Source of the DNA: CAVQCA01 sp963763115
GTDB lineage: Bacteria; Pseudomonadota; Gammaproteobacteria; UBA9214
NCBI GenBank assembly: GCA_963763115.1
Contig: CAVXNM010000041.1
Coordinates: forward strand, 124,001-188,000
Length of the DNA stretch: 64,000 nt
Direction: 5' to 3'
A model generated the notes under the pieces. That model saw nothing but the letters and a program-made list of their open reading frames with translations, did no database searches and was not told where the DNA came from. The position numbers and the translations under genes were made by a program. Each line of letters begins with the position of its first letter. Within the stretch, counting starts at the first letter, position 1. Positions 45,568-54,250 of this stretch are shown here, piece by piece.

Positions 45568-46643
45568 TCAGAAGTGGCGTTGCGGCGGGATGCGCGCCGA
45601 CTCCGGCTGGTAATAGGTATCTACCGGCTCTCCCTTTTCTTCGTTGAAGGCAACGGTGCGATCGCGGTTGTCGGGCAGGGCGTAGTGGACGTCCACATCG
45701 CCGGTGTGCAGGTTGATAAACTGCCAGCCGGTAGCGTCGCGTTCGAAGAACGGGTCGGCGCGGTCCATCGGGACCGTCAGTTTGGGCATGTGGCTGGCCT
45801 GCTGTGTGAAGCTGACCGGGTAGGGCCAGGGCCAGGCGGTCGCCATCGCGGAGTTGAAGCTGATGTTGCCGATCTGGTTGTACTGGATCTGGTGCACATG
45901 GCCGTAGAGCACGGTCACCTTGTCGAACGGTTTCAGCAGCGCCTGTACCTGTTCCGCGTCCTCGGTCCAGAAATTCCACCCCTTGTAGATCTTCTGCAGG
46001 GGAGAATGGGACATGACCACGATCGGGGTATCCTTGCTGACCCTGGAAAGATCCTGGCGCAGCCATTCGCGCTGCTTGTCTCCGACCATGAAGGGCGAAC
46101 CCTGCGGATTGTCCAGACGCGCCATCTCTTTCATGCGCCGCATCGGGAGTGTCCCACTTGTTATAGGTCCAGTCGTCGTAGGTGAGGATGCTGTTCAGCA
46201 CCACGAAGTGCACACCCTTGTGATCGAAACTGTAGTGGTCCGGTCCGAGCCGCTCGCGCCAGTGCTCGCCCAGGTCGAGGTAATAATCGTGCTCGCCCAT
46301 GACGTAATGCACATCGCCCGCGCAGACCGCCGAGAATCTCCAGCCCGTGATCGATCTCTTCCGGCTTGCCAAGCTGGGCGATGTCGCCGCCGTAGAAGAT
46401 GAAGTCCGGGCGCGGGTCGAGCAGATTGGTCTCGGCAACAGCGCGGATCAGGCCGCGGTCCCAGTTGCGCACGAACTCCTTGCCCTTGATCTGGGTGATG
46501 TGCGAATCGGAGACGTAAGCGAAGGTGAAATCCTCCGAAGCCGCTTTGCCGAAGGCGATTTTGACCAGGCTGAACGGAAGGCTGCTGGCGGCGAGGAGAG
46601 CGCCCCCGGTTCTCAGAAATCGTCTGCGATTCATAGTGCTCAT
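45568..46643 (-). pseudogene. TAT-exported metallophosphoesterase with two frameshifts
   Basis: The N-terminus has a twin-arginine signal (MNRRRFLRTGGALLAASS), then YVSDSHITQ and FIFYGGDIAQLG. The frame shifts near 46313-46325, continues GDVHYVMGEHDYYLDLGEHW to NKWDTPDA, shifts again near 46140-46150, and continues ARLDNPQGSPF, VVMSHSPLQ and VLYGHVHQIQ to the stop at 45568. The three frame pieces together make a complete ~358-aa phosphoesterase. The two shifts do not compensate each other. Either recent decay or sequence errors. Confidence 0.83.
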
Positions 46644-46657
46644 ATTGAGTGCCTCCT

Positions 46658-47779
46658 CTACTGGGTCACGATCTCGGTGCTGGTCACCTGCTTGGCGATA
46701 CTGGGGCTGGTCAGGGCCTTGAGAAACTCGACCAGGTCGCTTTTCTGCTGCTTGGAAAGATTCAGAGGACGTATGCCGCCACTCAGGAAGGGAGAAAACG
46801 GATCGTCCTCTTTGACCCGGCCGCCGTTATTATAGAAATTGACCATATCCTCCAGCGTTTTCTGGCTGCCGTCATGCATATAGGGGGCGGTGAGTTCGAT
46901 GTTGCGCAGGGAGGCGGTCTTGAAGGCGCCGACCGTGTTGATGTCCTCGCTGACCGCGAAGCGACCCAGCTCCGAGGCATCCGGGTCGGACAACACCGTC
47001 TTGTCGACATCCGCCCCGGCATTCTTGGCCTTGATGAACTCCCCGGCGATCTCCTCCTCGCGGCCCTGGATGTTCTTGAAGCCCACGCCGATATTGTGGA
47101 ACCGGTTGTCGGTGAACAGCGCCTGGGTCTGCTCGATGACATGGCAGGATACGCAGCGGCCCTGCCCGCGGAACACCTCGAGGCCGCGGATGGCCGCCTC
47201 GCTCATGGCCGATTTGTCACCGCCGTACTCATAGCGGTCGAAGGGTGAATCGCCGGCAATGAGGGTGCGCTCGAAACTGGCGATCGCGTCGGCATACTGA
47301 TCAATGGTGATATCCGGTGCCTCAACCCCGTACACCTCCTTGAACGCCTTTACATACGACGGATCATCGCGAATGATCTCGATCAGTGCCTCGAGGTTCG
47401 GCAGCCCGCCTTCCACCGGGTTGACCGGGGGCTGCTTGGACTGGCCTTCGAGGTCCGGCTCGCGGCCGTCCCAGAATAGGGTTTGCATGTACGCCGCATT
47501 GATCACCGTCGGGGCATTGCGGGTTCCGAGCAGGCCATTGTGACCTCTGGAAACGCGCCGGTGGTCGGTGAACCCTTTATCCTTGGCGTGGCAGGTCGCG
47601 CAGCTGACCTTGCCGTCGGAGCTGAAGCGCTCCTCGTGAAACAGCCGGTCGCCGAGTTCGATCTTGGCCTGCGACTGGGGATTGTCCGCCGGGATCGGCA
47701 CCGGCGGCAGGCCGAGCGGTGCGGCTTGAACAAGCGCGGCGGATACCAACCCGACGGTTATCGCAAACAGACGTAACAT
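46658..47779 (-). CDS. Di-heme cytochrome c peroxidase / MauG family protein
   Basis: 373 aa periplasmic protein: signal peptide (LFAITVGLVSAALVQA), first heme motif CATCH (about residue 60), second heme motif CVSCH (about 215), FWDGREPDLEGQ, GLPNLEALIEII and TASLRNIELTAPYMHDGSQKT, the family pattern around the distal and calcium sites. Reduces H2O2 or oxidises a partner. First gene of a three-gene run (14 bases to the phosphoesterase). Confidence 0.93.
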   Translation of the reverse strand: MLRLFAITVGLVSAALVQAAPLGLPPVPIPADNPQSQAKIELGDRLFHEERFSSDGKVSCATCHAKDKGFTDHRRVSRGHNGLLGTRNAPTVINAAYMQTLFWDGREPDLEGQSKQPPVNPVEGGLPNLEALIEIIRDDPSYVKAFKEVYGVEAPDITIDQYADAIASFERTLIAGDSPFDRYEYGGDKSAMSEAAIRGLEVFRGQGRCVSCHVIEQTQALFTDNRFHNIGVGFKNIQGREEEIAGEFIKAKNAGADVDKTVLSDPDASELGRFAVSEDINTVGAFKTASLRNIELTAPYMHDGSQKTLEDMVNFYNNGGRVKEDDPFSPFLSGGIRPLNLSKQQKSDLVEFLKALTSPSIAKQVTSTEIVTQ

Positions 47780-48121
47780 GACGGCTCCCCCCTTAGATGT
47801 TGGCTGGAATAGTGGTTGATTTGAGTTAGACTAGTTCTAAATTTATGTCGCGTCAAGGTTTTCATGCACTGTGGGTCCGGTTAATTGGGAGCTATCGGGT
47901 TACCGGTAGCTACTGCAGCCATTGACCGGCGGTATCGCGTAGCAAGCAATCTGCTGGCAGGATCGTGCTACCGTGTCCTCAACGGGTATTTCCGCGGGAG
48001 CCTGTGACGCCGCCTCGGCATTGCAGTCCGGGCATAGTAATGACAAGCCGCTCGGACTGGGCCGTGTGACCCGACACCGCCTGAGTCGATGTCGGGTCGC
48101 TTGCGGTGTGCGGGCGGGAAA
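47780..48121. promoter_or_regulatory. Upstream region of the peroxidase operon with a candidate operator
   Basis: About 340 bases without a gene. At 47826-47840 there is TTAGACTAGTTCTAA, a TTAGA / TCTAA inverted repeat with a 5-base spacer, 46 bases before the peroxidase start. That position suits an operator overlapping the promoter. The cognate regulator is unknown. No other structure was recognised in the rest of the gap. Confidence 0.45.
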
Positions 48122-48754
48122 TCAGTACCAGGGACCCCAACCACCATAAGGCGTGCCGTTCCAGCGCCCCGGGGTGGTATCGCTGCGTCCATAGTAATAA
48201 CCGGGGCCGTACGTGTAGTTATAGTCATAGCCGGGCAGCTCATATTCGTAGCTGTAGGCGGGTCGCTGCTGCTCTATGTATTCCCGGCGCTGTTCGGCCA
48301 GTTGCTGGTACCACTCGCTGCGCGACCTGTTCCAGAGGCGGCGTTGCTCCGCGTAGGGATTATTCCACCAGCGTCGGGCGCTGTGGTATTGTTCCAGGGC
48401 CTGCTGACGGGCTTCCCGCTGGGCTTCCATGCGTTCACGAAAGCGATCCCGGTCCCGGGAATGGCGTGAGGATAGACCGTACCCGGGAGCGGTTTGCTCC
48501 GCTTCCACTTCTCCTGGCGGAGTGCTTTCCTGGGCAGCGGCTGCTGGTTTCGCCGGTGTCTTCACCGCTGACGAGTCCGCTGGTACGGCCGGTACCGCCG
48601 CTGGCGGTGCAGCTTCTGCCGGTGGGACTGCCGTGGGTTGCGCGGCCTCCTCGGCCAGTGCGATTCCGCTCAGGCCGCCCGCGCCTGCGAGTGTCAGTGC
48701 AATCACTGCGGCGGACATGTTTTGCATTGTGAATCGTTGTGTTTTCATGGTCAC
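48122..48754 (-). CDS. Exported low-complexity protein with Tyr/Gly-rich C-terminus
   Basis: 210 aa: signal peptide (SAAVIALTLAGAGGLSGIALA), an Ala/Pro-rich linker (about 35-85), an Arg/Glu/Gln-rich helical section (RDRFRERMEAQREARQQALEQ) and a C-terminal aromatic section (YSYEYELPGYDYNYTYGPG). Composition suggests an envelope or surface protein of unknown function, similar in style to small Gln/Tyr-rich exported proteins of sulfur-oxidising gammaproteobacteria. Confidence 0.7.
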   Translation of the reverse strand: MTMKTQRFTMQNMSAAVIALTLAGAGGLSGIALAEEAAQPTAVPPAEAAPPAAVPAVPADSSAVKTPAKPAAAAQESTPPGEVEAEQTAPGYGLSSRHSRDRDRFRERMEAQREARQQALEQYHSARRWWNNPYAEQRRLWNRSRSEWYQQLAEQRREYIEQQRPAYSYEYELPGYDYNYTYGPGYYYGRSDTTPGRWNGTPYGGWGPWY

Positions 48755-48865
48755 CTCCGGTTAAACGTTATTTGGTTGCGCAGCGTGTAAGCGCATTATC
48801 GTTTTGCAGTGAGGGTGCCGACTTGATGCATGTCAAATAACCGCCATGTGAGAATCCGGCGGCGG

Positions 48866-49003
48866 CTAGGAATCCACCGGCTGCCTGCGAAATCCGATGG
48901 CGTCGTCGATATCCGGATAAACCACTCTGACCATATAGGGTCCCAGGGCCGCCGTCAGCACAAGGTAGAGAAAACCGAATACGATATTCTTTTTCCCGAT
49001 CAT
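48866..49003 (-). CDS. Small single-pass membrane protein, 45 aa
   Basis: The ATG at 49001-49003 is preceded by GGGAGG at a good distance. The protein begins MIGKKNIVFGFLYLVLTAAL, one clear TM helix, then GPYMVRVVYPDIDDAIGFRR and ends after 45 codons. The pattern resembles short inner-membrane proteins of environmental gammaproteobacteria, which are usually longer, so this may be a shortened form. Overlapping longer frames have no such signals. Confidence 0.6.
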   Translation of the reverse strand: MIGKKNIVFGFLYLVLTAALGPYMVRVVYPDIDDAIGFRRQPVDS

Positions 49004-49229
49004 TTTCGTGCCCTCCCGTCATGCCGGTATCGCTTGAGTGTGGTAGGCATTCCGCAGTTTGGGAAGGAAGCGGCAGGGGGAATTAACGGCGGCGGCGAGT
49101 GGTTGCTTCGGGCCGGTTCACGGACTATGTTCCGTTTACGGGTGCCTCAAAAAACGATACAAATCTGCTTGCAGGAGAAATTTCGACTTTTCGAGGTAAC
49201 CTTACTTCTTTCATATCCGGTGTTGCGCC

Positions 49230-49622
49230 ATGCCAACGACATCCCTGGTCTGCTGGAAATGCGGCGCTTCACTCGACGCTGAGCCCTTGCCACTGGCGCG
49301 GCTGGCCGAGTGCCCGGTGTGCCATGCAGATCTGCATGTCTGCCGCCTGTGCGAATTCTACGATCCCGGTGTGGCCAACAGCTGTCGTGAGCCGATCGCC
49401 GACGTGGTAAAGGACAAGGAACGCGCGAATTTCTGCGGGTATTTCCAGTCACGACCCGACGCCTGGGCGGGGACGATCGCGGACCCGGCGCGGCAGGCCA
49501 AAGCGGGCCTGGATGCGCTCTTCGGTGAGGCGCGAGAGGATGAGCCGGAGGGCATCGTCGACGATGCCGAACGTGCACGCCGCCGGCTGGATGACCTCTT
49601 CGGGTCCGATGAAGAAGGCTAG
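49230..49622 (+). CDS. Cys-rich zinc-ribbon protein, 130 aa
   Basis: Contains several paired Cys motifs: CWKCGASL (about 8-15), CPVC, then HVCRLCEFYDPGVANSCREP and ANFCGYF, which should bind one or two zinc ions. The acidic C-terminal tail has two similar LDALFGEAREDE / LDDLFGSDEE motifs. A conserved soluble protein in gammaproteobacteria; function not known. Its 3' end overlaps the next gene by 14 bases. Confidence 0.8.
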   Translation: MPTTSLVCWKCGASLDAEPLPLARLAECPVCHADLHVCRLCEFYDPGVANSCREPIADVVKDKERANFCGYFQSRPDAWAGTIADPARQAKAGLDALFGEAREDEPEGIVDDAERARRRLDDLFGSDEEG

Positions 49623-50448
49623 ACACGTCGCACCGCGCATCCTGCGGACCGCTTTCCGCGGCCTGGGGCCGGTGTTTCCAGGACTGATGGGGGGCTGGGC
49701 CTACCGCCTGTGGTTTCGCACCCGCCGTTATGCGGGCTCTGTTGCCGAAAAGGCCGTGGCCGGAAACGCCGAGCACACGACACTACCGGTCGACGGTATT
49801 CCCGTCGCCGTTTATCGCTGGGGTGCGGGACCGGTCGTCGTGTTCGTGCACGGCTGGTCGGGACGCGCGACCCAGGTGGCCGCGTTTGTCGAACCCTTGA
49901 CCGTCGCCGGTTATTGCGTGATCGCTTTCGACGCGCCTGCACACGGCAAGACCCCGGGCAGACGAACCAATATCCTGGAATTCACCGCCGCGCTCCAGGC
50001 GATCGCCGCGGCCTATGGTCCTCTGTACGGCGCATTAACCCATTCCTTCGGCGGCATGGCGCTGTCCTATGCCCTGCATCATGGTGTGGACACCGGACGC
50101 GTCGTCTGTATCGGCACGCCGGCCCGGCTCGAGTTTTTGGTCGAACGCTTCGCCCGGATGCTGACCCTGCCCGGTCCCGTAATGATCGACCTGCGTCGCC
50201 GGCTGGAGCAGCGTTTTACCGCGAATGTCTGGGAGTTGATGTCGACGGACAGTAATGCCCGGACATTGGCCATGCCGGCCCTGATCCTGCACGACCGGGA
50301 CGATCGCGAGGTTCCCTGGCGGCAGGGGAAAATGATTGCCGACGCCTGGCCGGGTGCGCAATGGCTCGCAACACGCGGCCTGGGGCACCGCCGCATCCTG
50401 CGTGATGCGGCGACGGTGACGGCTGTTGTCGAATTTTTCGGGCGCTGA
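49609..50448 (+). CDS. Alpha/beta hydrolase
   Basis: About 279 aa from ATG 49609. Oxyanion region VVFVHGWSGRA (about residue 78), nucleophile elbow THSFGG (Ser, about 145), acid in LHDRDDREVPW and catalytic His in GLGHRRILRD. Typical alpha/beta hydrolase, perhaps an esterase; substrate unknown. Overlap with the zinc-ribbon gene suggests co-transcription. Confidence 0.85.
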   Translation: MKKARHVAPRILRTAFRGLGPVFPGLMGGWAYRLWFRTRRYAGSVAEKAVAGNAEHTTLPVDGIPVAVYRWGAGPVVVFVHGWSGRATQVAAFVEPLTVAGYCVIAFDAPAHGKTPGRRTNILEFTAALQAIAAAYGPLYGALTHSFGGMALSYALHHGVDTGRVVCIGTPARLEFLVERFARMLTLPGPVMIDLRRRLEQRFTANVWELMSTDSNARTLAMPALILHDRDDREVPWRQGKMIADAWPGAQWLATRGLGHRRILRDAATVTAVVEFFGR

Positions 50449-50505
50449 GAGGCACGGGCCGCGGCGGCTTGGTGTGGAGCCTGAACGGCGTTATCCTGAG
50501 TCGCC

Positions 50506-50976
50506 ATGAGGCTCTATCTGGTTCAGCATGGCGCGGCGCTCACCAGTGAGGTCGATCCAGCCCGTCCCCTGAGTGAGTCGGGCCGGCAGGACGTGCAGGC
50601 CATGGCAGACTTCCTCAAGGGCGCGGGAATCCGGGTAGAACGTGTCTGGCACAGCGGCAAGCTCCGCGCGGAGCAGACCGCGCACCTCCTGGCGAAGGCG
50701 GTCCTGCCCCGGGGGAAGATTGAACACGTCGGCGGAATCGGTCCCAATGATGACGTGGCCGGCTTTGCTTCCGACGCCGACGTGTGGGAACAGGATATCC
50801 TGGTGGCCGGGCATCTCCCGTTGCTGTCGCGCCTGGTCGCGCGGCTGGTCATGGGAGATCCGGAACTCCAGGTCGTGGAATTTCTACCCGGCAGTGTGGT
50901 CTGCCTGGAACGGTGTGACATCGACCGGTGGATGTTGCTGTGGATGATCAGGCCGGACCTGCTGGTACGACATTGA
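50506..50976 (+). CDS. sixA: Phosphohistidine phosphatase SixA
   Basis: 156 aa histidine-phosphatase-superfamily protein that removes phosphate from phosphohistidine. Core MRLYLVQHGAAL: the catalytic His is present, with Gln replacing the usual Arg of RHG, a variant I recall in other SixA-like proteins. Further SESGRQDVQAMADFLKGAG, HSGKLRAEQTA and VAGHLPLLSRL (second catalytic His). It lies 57 bases after the hydrolase gene. Confidence 0.88.
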   Translation: MRLYLVQHGAALTSEVDPARPLSESGRQDVQAMADFLKGAGIRVERVWHSGKLRAEQTAHLLAKAVLPRGKIEHVGGIGPNDDVAGFASDADVWEQDILVAGHLPLLSRLVARLVMGDPELQVVEFLPGSVVCLERCDIDRWMLLWMIRPDLLVRH

Positions 50977-51087
50977 TTCCCATGCTGGCGGGAATTGTGG
51001 AATGTTGATCGATAGCATGACAGAAGATTGCTTCCTGAGGGCGCTCGTCGTTGGAGCATCGGAAAACCTGCCGGGAACGTCTGCGGG

Positions 51088-51336
51088 ATGAGCCTGCGCG
51101 GTATTGTGCCCCCCGACCCGGAGACCGGCGTCTCACAGGTGCGTTTCGTGGTCATTTTCACACCCCGCCGGAATCGCAAGCGTTACCCGGCCGGCTGCGT
51201 GGAGGTCTTCGCTTCCCGGGAAGCGGCCATCGAGGCCGCCGACCCGCCGAGCAAACGCCACGCCGCGCGCGTGGTGGGTCCCTCGAAGTCATCGGAAGGC
51301 CAGTACATCTATTACCTGCTCGACTGGCTGGATTGA
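51088..51336 (+). CDS. Hypothetical protein, 82 aa
   Basis: ATG 51088 gives MSLRGIVPPDPETGVSQVRFVVIFTP; an earlier in-frame start at 51028 has no support. Contains AGCVEVFASREAAIEAAD and ends SEGQYIYYLLDWLD. Small soluble alpha/beta protein that I take to be conserved in sulfur-oxidiser-like gammaproteobacteria; function unknown. Convergent with the TlpA-like gene. Confidence 0.65.
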   Translation: MSLRGIVPPDPETGVSQVRFVVIFTPRRNRKRYPAGCVEVFASREAAIEAADPPSKRHAARVVGPSKSSEGQYIYYLLDWLD

Positions 51337-51352
51337 AATGAGGTGTTGCCGT

Positions 51353-51874
51353 TCAGTCGGCTTCGAGGCGGTGCAGAAAATCGAGGTAGGGCGCTGTATC
51401 CCATTCCCGGCCGCCGAGCGCCTGGTAGCGGATGCGACCTTGCGGGTCGACCAGGAAGCTGGCCGGTAGTCCACGCGGTTGCCACAACTCCGTCATCAAC
51501 CCCTGGGTATCCATCAGCGGCATCACATCCGGCGCCACGGCGGCGAGAAAGGCAAACACCTCGTCCTCGGTCTCGGCGGTATTCACCATGACCAATTCAA
51601 TCTGCCGGGTCTGCAGCCGGTTGATCATGCGCTGGATGGCCGGCATCTCGCGTTTGCAGGGGCCGCACCAGGTGGCCCAGAAGTGGACGAAGACCCAGTG
51701 TCCACGTGACCCGGCGAGATCGTAGGGCTCGCCGTCGATGGAGTTCAGCCTGAGCGCGGGAGCCGCTATCCCGTCCACGGCCATGACGCCGGGCGGCAGG
51801 GACGGGGCATCGGCCGGCCAGGCCGGTCCGGTCAGCACGAGGCAGCAAATCAGCAGTAGCGACCGGGGTTTCAT
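51353..51874 (-). CDS. TlpA-like thioredoxin domain protein
   Basis: 173 aa: signal peptide (SLLLICCLVLTGPAWPADA) and a thioredoxin fold with the CXXC site in FWATWCGPCKREMP (about residue 75) and the cis-Pro region in LPASFLVDPQGRIRY. Periplasmic disulfide reductase or oxidase. Start (ATG 51874) overlaps the upstream gene's stop by 4 bases (ATGA); longer frames upstream are not coding. Confidence 0.9.
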   Translation of the reverse strand: MKPRSLLLICCLVLTGPAWPADAPSLPPGVMAVDGIAAPALRLNSIDGEPYDLAGSRGHWVFVHFWATWCGPCKREMPAIQRMINRLQTRQIELVMVNTAETEDEVFAFLAAVAPDVMPLMDTQGLMTELWQPRGLPASFLVDPQGRIRYQALGGREWDTAPYLDFLHRLEAD

Positions 51875-52431
51875 GGCGCCGCCTGATCCTTCGCGCAGTG
51901 CAGGTTCTCGAAGCGAACGCTGATCATGCCGGCGCGCCGGTCTTTGCCGGTGAGAAAATCCGCCCGCAGCGTGAACGGTCCATCGGTGGCAGGCAGGATG
52001 ATGTTGCCGCCCACCGGCTCGCCGGGCTGCAGATCGCGCTCCCCGGGCAGTTGCGTCCACCCGAACGTTGAGCGGCTGGCCGGTGGCAGGTCGATCTCAT
52101 CCCAGACACGATCCCAGTGGTTCCGGTCGAGGCGGCGGATCTCGTCCTGACGGGTGAGGAAATGCCAGTTTTTCAGTTCCAGCCAGATGACATCCTCACC
52201 CCGGTTCTCGACATGGGCCATTACGAAACAGGTCTGGCGCAGGCGCTTGATGGCGTCACCGGGAAAGCCGCGGGCTTCGTAGAATGCCGCCATCTGGTCC
52301 GGAGTGTTCAGTCGCACGAACATGTAGAGGCCGCCATCCTCGACGGACGGCGTCGGCGGCGCTTCCGCGCGGGTCAGGGCGGGAACGACCCAGAGCAGGC
52401 CGGCCAGCAGCAGCGGGAGTCGATGTAGCAT
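51871..52431 (-). CDS. Exported hypothetical protein preceding tlpA-like gene
   Basis: 186 aa from ATG 52431 (an ATG at 52455 is possible): signal peptide (LPLLLAGLLWVVPALTRAEA), then a soluble domain with GLYMFVRLNTPDQMAAFYEARGFP, CFVMAHVENRGEDVIWLELKNWHF and a final MISVRFENLHC. Two cysteines could be substrates of the co-translated thioredoxin. Not recognised as a named family. Confidence 0.72.
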   Translation of the reverse strand: MLHRLPLLLAGLLWVVPALTRAEAPPTPSVEDGGLYMFVRLNTPDQMAAFYEARGFPGDAIKRLRQTCFVMAHVENRGEDVIWLELKNWHFLTRQDEIRRLDRNHWDRVWDEIDLPPASRSTFGWTQLPGERDLQPGEPVGGNIILPATDGPFTLRADFLTGKDRRAGMISVRFENLHCAKDQAAP

Positions 52432-52571
52432 TGGAATTCGCTCAAGGATTCGCATACCATCCAGACCGTTCAGAACGCACCTCGGCGGCGAGGCGGTCGC
52501 TTCGACCGCGTCGCCGGCGCTGGTCGCCAGCCTCACCGGATAGTGCGCCATTTCCATTTCAGGGACAACAC

Positions 52572-52910
52572 ATGTACCGGCAAGTTGCGCTCTGTTTCGT
52601 GCTGCTGTTACTGCCGTGGCAGGCGGATGCACAGGGAGTACCTGCCAGCCACCAGCGGGCTGCGGCCCGTGCATACCTAATTCCATCGTAGCGCGTGATC
52701 CGGACACCGGACAGCTCGGCGTGGCGGTCCAGTCGCACTGGTTTTCGGTGGGCTCGCGGTGGCCTGGGCCGAGGCCGGGATCGGGACGGTCGCGACCCAG
52801 TCCTTCATCGAGGTGCGCTACGGGGTGGCCGGGCTGGAGTTGATGCGTACCGGCCTCAGCGCGCAACGCGCCCTGGCTGTCCAGCGGCTGGGTGCTTGCC
52901 TTGACTATCA
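52572..52910 (+). pseudogene. Truncated, frameshifted DUF1028 gene
   Basis: Begins with a signal peptide (MYRQVALCFVLLLLPWQADA). In a second frame SIVARDPDTGQLGVAVQSHW and in a third WAEAGIGTVATQSFIEVRYG, GLELMRTGLSAQRAL, the N-terminal pattern of DUF1028 (Ntn-hydrolase-like) proteins. Two frameshifts (about 52640-52690 and 52755) and loss of everything after about 52910, where unrelated AT-rich sequence starts. Confidence 0.75.
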
Positions 52911-53133
52911 ATCGAGGGATCTTCTTTCCGAACGTTATGGTTATGTAAGCAATTCCAGAAATCTGTCGGAATCATTTACAGTATTGATATTAAGTAGTTC
53001 TACGTGGAAAACATAATTTATATGAAGACAATGGCATTTATTTTCCGGCGCGAATATTGTATTGTACCTGCCGGCCATTTATAGCCGTGATGTCGGATCG
53101 CCGGCATCCGCTGACGTATAGGGAGATTCCACC

Positions 53134-53964
53134 ATGTCTCGATCACGCTTCTATGGCGCCTTGTGCGCGTCGTTCTGTTTACTGAATATGTGTCTGTCAC
53201 CGGCCCATGCGGTTGGCACATGGGAGACGACGCTGCAGGCGCGCGACCTGGACGGCAACCTCTCCACCGTCGAAGCCTGGTACGACACCACCCTCGACAT
53301 CACCTGGCAGGCGAATGCCAACCTGGCGGTGAGCAACGCCTTCGGATTGAATTACAACAGCAACCTCGGCCCCTATAGCGGCGATCCCAGCGGTTATGAC
53401 GGCTACGTTAACACAGACGGTACTATGAACTGGCCGGGTGCCATGCTCTGGATCGACGCCATGAACACGGCCAATTACCTGGGGTACAACGGCTGGCGGT
53501 TGCCGACCATGACTGATACCAATGCCCCAGGCTGCGATAATGCCAATTCCGGCACGGACTGCGGCTATAACGTCCAAACCGGCAGCGCCGCCACCACCGT
53601 GTACAGCGAGATGGCAAGTATGTTCTATGACACGTTGGGCAACCTGGCCTACCTTGATACGTCGGGTAAGGTGCAGTCCAACAATGGCTTAAAGAACACT
53701 GGACTTTTTGAAAACGTCGTGTCCAACTACTATTGGTCCGGGTTGGAGTACGCACCCAATACCGACGACGCGTGGGTCTTCGATTTTGCCTCCGGCAAGC
53801 AGAACGGCTACTGGAAGAACGGCGGGGTTCCGATCTACGCTTGGGCCGTGCACGACGGCGATATCGGCGCGGCCACAGCCCCAGTACCGTTGCCTGCCGC
53901 CGTTTGGCTGTTCGGCGGCGGCTTGATCGGACTAATCGGTGTGGCCGGCAAGCGCCGAGCTTGA
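53134..53964 (+). CDS. DUF1566 (Lcl C-type-lectin-like) protein with VPLPA sorting tail
   Basis: 276 aa: signal peptide (ending SPAHAVG), a central DUF1566 domain (about 40-240) with NWPGAMLWIDAMNTANYLGYNGWRLPT and YYWSGLEYAPNTDDAWVFDF, and a C-terminal PEP-CTERM-like tail VPLPAAVWLFGGGLIGL plus KRRA. The tail suggests exosortase-type processing at the cell surface. The domain is a C-type-lectin-like ligand-binding fold, a scaffold sometimes used as the variable protein of diversity-generating retroelements. An Avd-like fragment follows 114 bases downstream. Confidence 0.85.
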   Translation: MSRSRFYGALCASFCLLNMCLSPAHAVGTWETTLQARDLDGNLSTVEAWYDTTLDITWQANANLAVSNAFGLNYNSNLGPYSGDPSGYDGYVNTDGTMNWPGAMLWIDAMNTANYLGYNGWRLPTMTDTNAPGCDNANSGTDCGYNVQTGSAATTVYSEMASMFYDTLGNLAYLDTSGKVQSNNGLKNTGLFENVVSNYYWSGLEYAPNTDDAWVFDFASGKQNGYWKNGGVPIYAWAVHDGDIGAATAPVPLPAAVWLFGGGLIGLIGVAGKRRA

Positions 53965-54078
53965 TGCTTCGGTGATTCGTGGGATTCGGCGCTTTTTGGG
54001 GGCACCGGGGAGCCCTCCCTCAGCGGTTTGTAAATCATTCGCGATGATGTTCATCCCGGTTATGGCTCGTTATGAACA

Positions 54079-54246
54079 TTGCCGATTTACAAACAGGCAC
54101 GGGACATGGCCGTGCATTTCGAGACGGTGGTGGCCGGATTCATTCGCTATCGCAAACTACTCCCTCGGGACAGTACCGCGGGACAAAAGCCGCGAGATCG
54201 TGGCGCTGATTGTCAAGGCCAACGCCGCGGCCGGGTTTGCGACTCA
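54079..54246 (+). pseudogene. Truncated, frameshifted Avd-like four-helix-bundle fragment
   Basis: TTG 54079 gives MPIYKQARDMAVHFETVVAG, then IRYR; after a frameshift near 54155 it continues NYSLGTVPRDKSREIVALIV and KANAA. The RYhkYtLGt..R...REIV.LI.kAN pattern is that of Avd-type accessory proteins and related four-helix-bundle proteins. The C-terminal half is missing; the sequence runs into the 3' end of the convergent oxidoreductase gene. Confidence 0.55.
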
Positions 54247-54250
54247 GATA

